Part shown: positions 57,494-64,000 of the stretch, piece by piece | Numbering within the stretch: the first letter of the stretch is position 1 | Layout: each line of letters opens with the position of its first letter | Assembly: GCA_024509875.1 (NCBI GenBank) | Contig: JAMPIV010011329.1 | Coordinates: forward strand, 565,501-629,500 | From: Oreohelix idahoensis | Lineage: Eukaryota; Mollusca; Gastropoda; Stylommatophora; Oreohelicidae | DNA: 64,000 nt | Reading direction: 5' to 3' | Notes under the pieces: model-generated | What the model was told of the DNA's origin: nothing | Seen by the model: the letters and a program-made list of their open reading frames with translations, nothing else | Databases searched by the model: none | Translations under genes and position numbers: made by a program

Positions 57494-59282
57494 TGTTGCT
57501 GTCGTTTTTGACGGTATCATAAGACGTAAATCTATTTAATATTTTTTGATGATCTAAAGTAGAGAACTGTTTATTAACTCACTGGGACAGGTTGATTTGG
57601 GGTTATCTTCCCTTCGGTTTATTCATTCTTGTTCACCTCTCTTAAGTCGGGGGTTAGCTTTTCTTAGATCTGTGCTGTCTACACATGCGCAACTTTTTTG
57701 AGCGCGAACGGGGATACTTCCGTCTGAGAGAGTTGATCTGGGTTCTGACCGGACTGGTATGTCCGTGGTATCTCTCTGCATTATCTGGGGAAAGATAGTC
57801 TTCTGTGAGATTGTGATGTTTGTGATTCTTTCTCAGAATTATTCTGTTCGTCGAGAATGACGACAGTTGTTATCTGTGTATTTCTAGGATTCTGTCAAAG
57901 GTAAAAGAAAACATTATTATTATGCCTAGTTTGCAGAACATTTTGTGGCAACCTGTGAGTGGAGCTCACGGTCCTTTGAGATGCAGAATCCATTGTTTGT
58001 GCTCGTTGTAGCCAACTAAGACTATAAGTCTAACTGTAATACAGAAGCCCAGTAAAGATGTATTATTATGAAAACCGTATGTTGACGGTATGTTTCGGCA
58101 CGGATGATTATGCCTGCCTATGAAGAATACGCAGTTATTGACATTGTTTAGAGGCCCGACATTACCGCCGATATCTTTGAGCAGATGAAGATGTATCTGG
58201 CTTGTTATGCCAGATGAATTACAGTGTTATTATTATTAGTATTATGCAATTGAGAACTCGCTGTGTTTTGGTACGGCGGAGTTATTAAGGTACCTGACAC
58301 GCTTAGTCAGTGGTACGTGAGCTGCAGTATGAACTATGTGTGACAGGACTGACCATTGTCGATAACGTCCTGATAAATGAGTGGTTCAAGCTTTATAATG
58401 CCAGATGTTTTTTGCCAGTCATTTCCAGTCATATGATGTCCTTGATTCTCGTCCCTTTGACTGTAACTGTTAGTGTCATTGTGCTACGTTTTTCTCTTTC
58501 TTTTTTTTTCTTTCGTACGCCCGCTAATACTCGAGGCGAAATCTCAGGTTGTTATTAATGTCTAACCTGACATTGATTTTACGTGAGTATCCCTTTTTTT
58601 CTTGTACAGAGACAGGTGTCCCTCGCCATTCAGGCAGATACTCGCCGATTTCGGAGGTACCCATTAGAGCTGGGTCGGCTCAGGAGCCACCAATCCCTAG
58701 TCGACGACACTCCTTCAAATGTCCTCGCCAGGTCTCGAGTTAATCCAGTCCAAAATCCCGGTCGACAAAAAATCCTCAAATGCCGTCACCCGGGTTTGAT
58801 CCTGAATCACCCGGTCGCCAGAGCGGTGTGGTAACCACTACGCTAGCGCGGCTCCCCATTGTGCTACGTAAATAAATGGTTGAAAAGTTTCCAGCAGTTG
58901 CACCAATTACTGACTACTGCATGTGAGTGAGTGGGTGCATTGTCTACCTATAAAGAGCCTATACGCATTCGTGTTTTCTATACACCCACATCACCTATCA
59001 ACCCACACAAACTTTGAGTACCACACATTCAAGAAATGAACAATGTTTGAATGTCAACTTGACACCCTGTCAGCGCCTCAACGCCTGGTGAGCTAATCAT
59101 GCAAACAAACGCTGTTTGGCCCAGGTCGTACTGATCACGGACACACAGAAACCTACAGTAACACCATGCAGGAACATTGAGGTAGATCGTACAGCCTTCA
59201 ACATTATAGTGGCGCATCAACACATTCCTGGTGGTCTTGAAACATTACGTTACATCAGCCTTTTTACATTTGGGCGGTAACA
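57494..59282 (+). repeat. 3' LTR of element C
   Basis: 1789 bp, of which 380 bp are the SINE insertion and its extra duplication; the remainder matches the reconstructed coordinates of the 5' copy. Contains the undisrupted site (CGTACAGCCTTCAAC near 59190) that was hit by element B in the other LTR. AAAAA follows the end. Confidence 0.92.
58490..58856 (-). mobile_element. tRNA-derived SINE in the 3' LTR of C
   Basis: 367 bp flanked by a perfect 13-bp duplication CATTGTGCTACGT (58477-58489 and 58857-58869); the 5' LTR has the single empty site at 41401. On the minus strand it starts GAGCCGCGCTAGCGTAGTGG with an A box, then a B-box-like AGGATCAAACCCG, and ends in an A-rich tail (T run at 58490-58511 on plus). 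Pol III promoter type is inferred from the boxes. Confidence 0.92.
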
Positions 59283-59836
59283 AAAAAATATCATTCCAGT
59301 TCTCAATAGTCCATGACTTTGAATCAATATGAATACAATGCATTAACAAGCCAACGAGATCCGTGGCTTTGAATAACAAGTTCCCTGGGAGAGAACAACA
59401 TTCTCTTCAACACACTATCTATCTGCAAAACAATCCATCACAGGAATATGAATATGGAATAATGGCCTGTACAATCCGTGGCCTCATAATATCTTCAATA
59501 AAGTACATTCTGCAATTATCAAATATTCCTTTCACAAAAATATATATCCTGGAACACACTCGCGGGATGGAACACGTCCATTCCCCAGCTCTGCCGGCAA
59601 ACGTTCTGTCACGAAAAAATCAGCTGCTTAAAACAGCTCAGTACAAAATTCATTCAAGCGCAAACTCGCAGCTTGAGATGTGAGCAGAATTCATCCGCCT
59701 TTCCCCCCAAAACTAATTCATAGAACGTTCGACAGTTTCTTTATCTTTTTTTTTAAAAAGCAAACTAACGTCAAAAGAGCTGTGTTCAAAAAGTGTGTGT
59801 ACAAAAATCCGACCCGTACATACGAGTCTTTAACAC
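59283..59836. other. Unclassified, probably LINE 3' untranslated sequence on the right
   Basis: A 106-codon frame at 59363 has no motif. The T run near 59742-59755 could be the poly(A) end (minus strand) of the LINE that follows. Confidence 0.4.
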
Positions 59837-60525
59837 TTAACTCCCCTTAATCAAAATATGACTTAACACATATTTCTGTCCTCTTTTAATCCTTAGATGT
59901 AAAGGTGGTGCTTGGAGTTTAACTAAATGTTTATATATTGCATTTGTTTTCTGGTGAATTAATTTTTCATGTCCTTGGATGGCTTGTATGCATGTCTTAT
60001 AAAATGAGGGCGTAGGGCCGAAGTGATGGGGGATTGCATTGTTCAGTGGTCTCAGTTTGGGAAGCCTGAGTCCCATGTAATAATGAGCTAGTGTGTGTCG
60101 TTCTGGGTGTTTGATGATGCTGCCTGTGTGTTTAATTCTGAGTGCCTGGATCTTTGTTTCTATGTCTTGAAGGGCAGTCCCTCCGTGTTTCTTTTCTTGT
60201 ATTAGTGTCTTGTGTTTAATGCTGTAAAAAGTGCGCCCAAAAACGAATGCTCTGACCTGCTTGTTTAAATCCGTGATAGTCTGTTTTGGGGGGTCGAAAA
60301 ATGTGGCAATGTATAGTAGCTTAGGGAAAATGTATGTATTTACAATTAAACTTCGTCCAAAAATCGTTGTGGTTTTGTATTTGTATCTGTGCAGCATGTC
60401 TCGTATATTGGATGTTAGATTTTTCCATGAGTCTCTGTGTGTGCGATTTGGATGTGAGGGAAAGGTTATACCATATATTTTGATGTTTGTTGGTGTTAGT
60501 CCAAAGGGAACTGTGGAGATGGCAA
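59837..60525 (-). pseudogene. L1/Tx1-like LINE, C-terminal part of ORF2
   Basis: Minus-strand frame of about 230 codons: WKNLTSNIRDMLHRYK, FGRSLIVNTYIFPKLLYIA, FVFGRTFYSIKHKTLIQEKKHGGTALQDIETKIQALRIK. This matches the post-RT region of L1/Tx1-type ORF2 (GRsxlintxxlpkllY, then KeeGGlgl). The RT catalytic box and endonuclease lie upstream and are absent; a SINE sits at that junction. Confidence 0.7.
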
Positions 60526-60798
60526 TTTTTTTTTTCTTAACCAGCGGCACTTAGGCTTTCAGCCCTTCGGCCCAATGACATGTCATTGCGAGGCTGGGGA
60601 ACCTGAGGACTTTCCTTCCAACCCGGTCAGGAGCTTCGCTCCTTCCCATCCACAGAGGGTTTATCACAGGAGCCGTTCAGGTTATTCAGTCAAATTTCCG
60701 GCCGTAAACGTTCCTTCAAACGCCGACGCCCGGGTTTGAACCATGAACACCTGGTCGCCAGTACAACGCCGTAGCCAATTACACCAGCGCGGCTCTCT
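60526..60798 (-). mobile_element. tRNA-derived SINE, second copy of a related family
   Basis: The minus-strand head GAGAGCCGCGCTGGTGTAAT is followed by an A box and a canonical B box GGTTCAAACCC (60731-60742 region). The head resembles the SINE at 58490, but the body differs (it contains AGGCTTTCAGCCCTTCGGCC). The A-rich tail appears as a T run at 60526. Confidence 0.8.
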
Positions 60799-60802
60799 GG
60801 AG

Positions 60803-61440
60803 ATTTTTTTTTTTTTTTTTTTAAGTGAACTTTATTTTCATTTCTTTGCATATTTACAAATCCGTGTACATGTTACAAAACTGGAAACATGGAAAGTACA
60901 TTTTAAAATTTCATATGAACACTCGTGCGTGCTCTCACTTTCATCTGCACACTTAAAAGGTATATAAAGAGATAAAACATTTCCATTTACAAAACCATAT
61001 GCATTTTACAAAACAAGGAATGTGATTAAAGGTCATTTTACAAAAACGTGTACATTTTACAGTAGAGAACATGGGAGGTACCTTATAAATTACATATAAA
61101 AAACCCTCCTGCGTCTTCAAACTTTCATTTGCACACTTGAATGGTCAATATGCGTAACCCTTATCTCTTGGCTGAGCGGGTTTCAGCCACCAAAGTGGTG
61201 GTTGATTACACTCAGCCTTGAGCAGCCTTAAGGCGGCTGACACACTGGCGACGAAAGAGCTCCAAGTTAAAGGGAGTTGGTTTCTAGCTTCCATTCCAAA
61301 ACTCGACACGTACATGTTATAACAAAGAATATGAACAAAAAGCCTGCCATACAAGGCTCACATACATACACAAATTCAGTTACTTCAAACTGTGAATACC
61401 TCAGACCTAAGGGTCTTTTATATTTGGACATGCGCCCTAA
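60803..61440 (-). mobile_element. Poly(T)-led repeat, copy 2
   Basis: T run, AAGTGAACTTTATTTTCATT, GTGTACATGTTACAAAA, TTTCATATGAACACTCG, and further right GAGCAGCCTTAAGGCGGCTG followed by ACACACTGG, all in the same order as at 34771-35345. Contains an internal duplication (GTACATTTTACA-type blocks near 60850 and 61035). No ORF. Confidence 0.6.
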
Positions 61441-61744
61441 TATAACCGACTAGGTTGAACGGGACGCGCCTCGCCAAAACGAGGCAAAACTTTACACACA
61501 CACACAGTTACTTGGAACCATACTTGTGTAAAAACCAAAGCGCAAGTCAAAAATTAACCAACAACATTGGAAGTAATTTTCGCTTCCAGAGCAGAGGGGT
61601 GGGTCGGAGGTACAAAGGGCTGTCCGGGGAGAAAGGAATCCGTAAGGGCCACGGTTTAAATATAGCGGACGGCTCCCTGGAGATGGCAACTGATTTTTTT
61701 TTTTTTTTTTCCAATGGGTCACGTATCAGATATTAAGCTGATAA
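61441..61744. other. Unclassified, short (AC)n and GC-richer stretch
   Basis: CACACACACACACA near 61495, then a GC-richer section ending GGCTCCCTGGAGATGGCAAC before a T run. A similar CTGGAGAT precedes the T run at 60806 and GTGGAGATGGCAA precedes the one at 60526, so the three may share a terminal motif. Confidence 0.35.
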
Positions 61745-61748
61745 GAAC

Positions 61749-62080
61749 AGATTTTTTTTTTTTTTTTTTTTAAGTGAAGTTTATTTTGCTTCTCAATTTC
61801 AGTTTACAAATACATGTTACATTTATAGAAAGTACATTTTGAAATTTCATATAGAGAAAAAAAAACCAAAACAAACAAAACTTTCGTGCACTCTCAAACT
61901 TTCATTCACACCATTTAGAAGATACATATCTTAAGAAATGGGAGAGTAAAATGAATAAGTATTTTTTTCCTTTTTCTTGAAAAAGGAATCACACATTCCA
62001 GAAAATGGCACTAGCAATAATATGAGTATGTCATATGAATTACTTTAACAGGTTGTAAAAGAGTACATTCTCTGTGGGTA
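61749..62080 (-). mobile_element. Poly(T)-led repeat, copy 3
   Basis: T run, AAGTGAAGTTTATTTTGC, ACATGTTACATTTATAGAAA, TTTGAAATTTCATATAG and CTCTCAAACTTTCATTC, closest to copy 1. It fades after about 61950. Confidence 0.6.
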
Positions 62081-63584
62081 GAATATGGCATATCAAGAGC
62101 ACATTCCTGACAGTCATAAAATTAGCATGTCAAATGTACTATTTACAAAATATGAACACATCAATCCGACAAAGTACGCTCTTGATGTTAGCAACTTGAC
62201 AAAGGCTTCACACATAAAAAAAAACCATATTGTTCATGTTACATCATGTTTAACATGCTGTTTAAAAATGTAGGCCAGGAGGATTGAAAGTGAATATCTC
62301 AATGAGGATGGTTAACACCCTCAGATGCTTCTTTCACTTGACTGCAAAAGTACTTTGTGGTTCTAAGCGCCATAAACACTCTCATCACTGTAGGCCATGT
62401 ACAAAAAGAAATCCTCTTCATGGTGTTCCAGGTGTTGAATGAAAAGTTACTTGTGTAGGCTGTCATCTTCATCTGCTGGGTTTCTTGTGAGATCGATGAT
62501 GAGCTTGCTTCGTAAGTCTAATTCGGGTGGGCTTGTCCGCTCTGCTGTTGTAGTGATGCTGCTGATAATGTATGCTGCTGATAATGTACTTCGTCTCAAC
62601 AGGCTGGGTTGGTGGTGGTGCTGCTTTCCTAGTGGTTGGTGTGGATGTCAGTTCTGGTTTCGGTTCTGTTTGTGTAATCTGTGTCGGAGCTGTCTGGTGC
62701 CGAGTGTCGTATTTGTCTGTTGTTTTTGTGGGAAACTGCCTGGAAGTCATCGGCTGCTGGTGGTGGGCCTGCTTGGAAGCTGTTGTATTTCGTGGTCTTG
62801 GCAATGAGGTGGATGGAGAAGCATACAAAAATAGTACTGTTAAAACTGTAAGCCGAAAAGACTAGTTCTAATACTAAAATTTAAGACTGGCTGAAAAAAT
62901 TTAACTGGCTACAATTTTTATGTCTTTTGTTTTACTAAATCAAAATATTTAAACTTTTACCGTTACACATTACATAACCTTTATTTTTTATTTAAAAGTG
63001 TTTAATCATTACATAAGAAATGAACAAATTGTACAACCTGTATCACATACATTTAATAACCTTTTTTGTTACTTTTATTTCCCGTGGTTAATTAACACTA
63101 TTTTTTTTACTTCCCTTGACAATACTAACGTGCACAAAGTCTTTGTTATCTCCCATAATGCCACGTTTTTTAACACTGTCCGAGGCACCACTTGTCTGTT
63201 ATCATCATCATCACCAGCTGCCATCTGCACACGAAGGTCAACAGCAATGGATCTTATTGTGTCACTAATTGTGGCCATAAGCAATGTTTTTTTACTTTGT
63301 ATATTGATTAATGATGTTCGAAAACTAAAAAGAAAGTTTTATTGTCTACAACAGTAATTTGTCTTTGGTAAGATCGTATTCTACAGTTAACTTTTTAAAT
63401 TTTTAGTGTTTTTCAATTTTCCATGCAAAATGTTTTAAGTATACCGAACACACTTGTTTTAATACTACCAAAGACTTTATATATTACAATTCTCTATCCA
63501 TTTCCCTACTGTTTGGTATAAAATAAGTATATGTTCACAAAAAATGATTAAACATACGTTTATAATTCTTCAAAAAATAATTAT
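62081..63584. other. Unclassified 1.5-kb stretch
   Basis: The longest candidate is a minus-strand frame at 62828-62469 (119 codons, rich in Thr, Pro, Gln and basic residues), which could be a decayed LINE ORF1-type protein; there is no conserved domain to prove it. Another minus-strand frame at 63284-63075 (AAGDDDDNRQVVPRTVLKNV) is polar and unassigned. Confidence 0.3.
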
Positions 63585-63600
63585 GGAGTCAAAGAGTTAA
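63585..63600 (-). mobile_element. piggyBac-like terminal motif
   Basis: GGAGTCAAAGAGTTAA, the exact reverse complement of 30455-30470. TTAA plus CTCTTTGACTCC is a plausible piggyBac-family or MITE end. No partner end is seen close by. Confidence 0.4.
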
Positions 63601-64000
63601 GAATCAGTGATGCTGTGGCGGGAAAGTGGGAGTCCGCGGGAGGTCTCGTTGTGCTTGAAGATTATTTGGCGTCATCCCGTATACCCCGGGCTTCTCACCC
63701 CTTCTCTCCCCAACATGGCAGTTGTGAGAGATTATTTTGCACACACAAATACATTTACACAATTTTACATTTTTGATTTACATGTGAAGGTGTCCAAGCT
63801 ATTAAGACTGAACATCCTCTGGAATATGAGTGGAGTGGGGAGATGATACCATATTTTGATATCGAAAATCAAAATTAGTATCTTGAATTAACTACACTAT
63901 ATAACCTAATTATAACCCATCAAGGGTTGAATGGAAAAAAGTGTCAAAGTACTATCTCACGCGGGCTGTAAATTAAAAAGCAAGGTAATGAGTCTGAAGG
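63601..64000. other. Unclassified
   Basis: A 79-codon frame at 63607 has no motif. Nothing else recognised. Confidence 0.3.

Larger units (their letters stand above)
40419..59282 (+). mobile_element. Ty3/gypsy LTR retrotransposon C, host of nested element B
   Basis: LTRs of about 1.41 kb begin TGTTGCTGTCG and end GGCGGTAACA, with AAAAA on both outer sides as the likely 5-bp duplication. The 5' LTR is split by element B between 41740 and 50622. The interior (50713-57493) has gag, protease, integrase, RT and RNase H in the same Gmr1-like order as element A, but with many disabling lesions. The two LTRs differ at about twenty positions by eye. The 3' LTR carries a SINE. Confidence 0.9.

Noticed and set aside
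30455..63600. A single giant TTAA-bounded element
   Set aside because: The interior is a patchwork of independent insertions with their own target duplications, and only 16 bp are shared at the ends.

Overview
This is an animal genome window, AT-rich and most likely from an invertebrate. The mix of Ty3/gypsy, RTE and L1/Tx1-like LINEs, hAT, piggyBac, mariner and tRNA-derived SINE families, plus long (TA)n and (GAAA)n tracts, points that way. I cannot name the phylum from sequence alone. There is no bacterial-style operon, CRISPR array, rRNA gene or plain tRNA gene. Almost every strong open reading frame belongs to a transposable element, and the elements are nested inside one another.

Layout. 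0.9-10.1 kb: a decayed hAT transposase interrupted by a nearly complete Ty3/gypsy element (A), whose integrase is encoded before the reverse transcriptase (Gmr1-like order). 10.5 kb: a SINE-like repeat. 10.8-12.0 kb: a 48-bp tandem array, open throughout, bounded by good splice signals, in which the recurrent variants are nearly all synonymous in one frame; it is the best candidate host exon here. 12.1-25.7 kb: two parts of a broken piggyBac transposase, separated by an RTE-type LINE between (TA)n tracts, a promoter-like segment, a composite tRNA-like repeat element and a very young LTR element with an unfamiliar proline-rich ORF. 26.6-28.7 kb: a second composite repeat element. 30.8-32.1 kb: a mariner with perfect inverted ends. 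32.3-33.6 kb: an inverted paralogue of the 12.5-24 kb region that keeps the pre-insertion sites. 34-35.5 kb: LINE fragments and a perfect 102-bp palindrome. 37.6-39.7 kb: a third composite element, reversed. 40.4-59.3 kb: a large gypsy element (C) whose 5' LTR was split by a second gypsy element (B, minus strand); B's RT was in turn split by a LINE fragment, and C's 3' LTR holds a SINE. 59.8-64 kb: L1/Tx1-like LINE remains, another SINE and poly(T)-led repeats.

The window is unusually readable as a history, because several insertions have both a target-site duplication and an unoccupied paralogous site within the same 64 kb. The three observations I would follow first are the 48-bp coding array, the composite tRNA-like elements with constant termini and 13-14 bp duplications, and the young LTR element with its own ORF but no pol. 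All counts of differences were made by eye.
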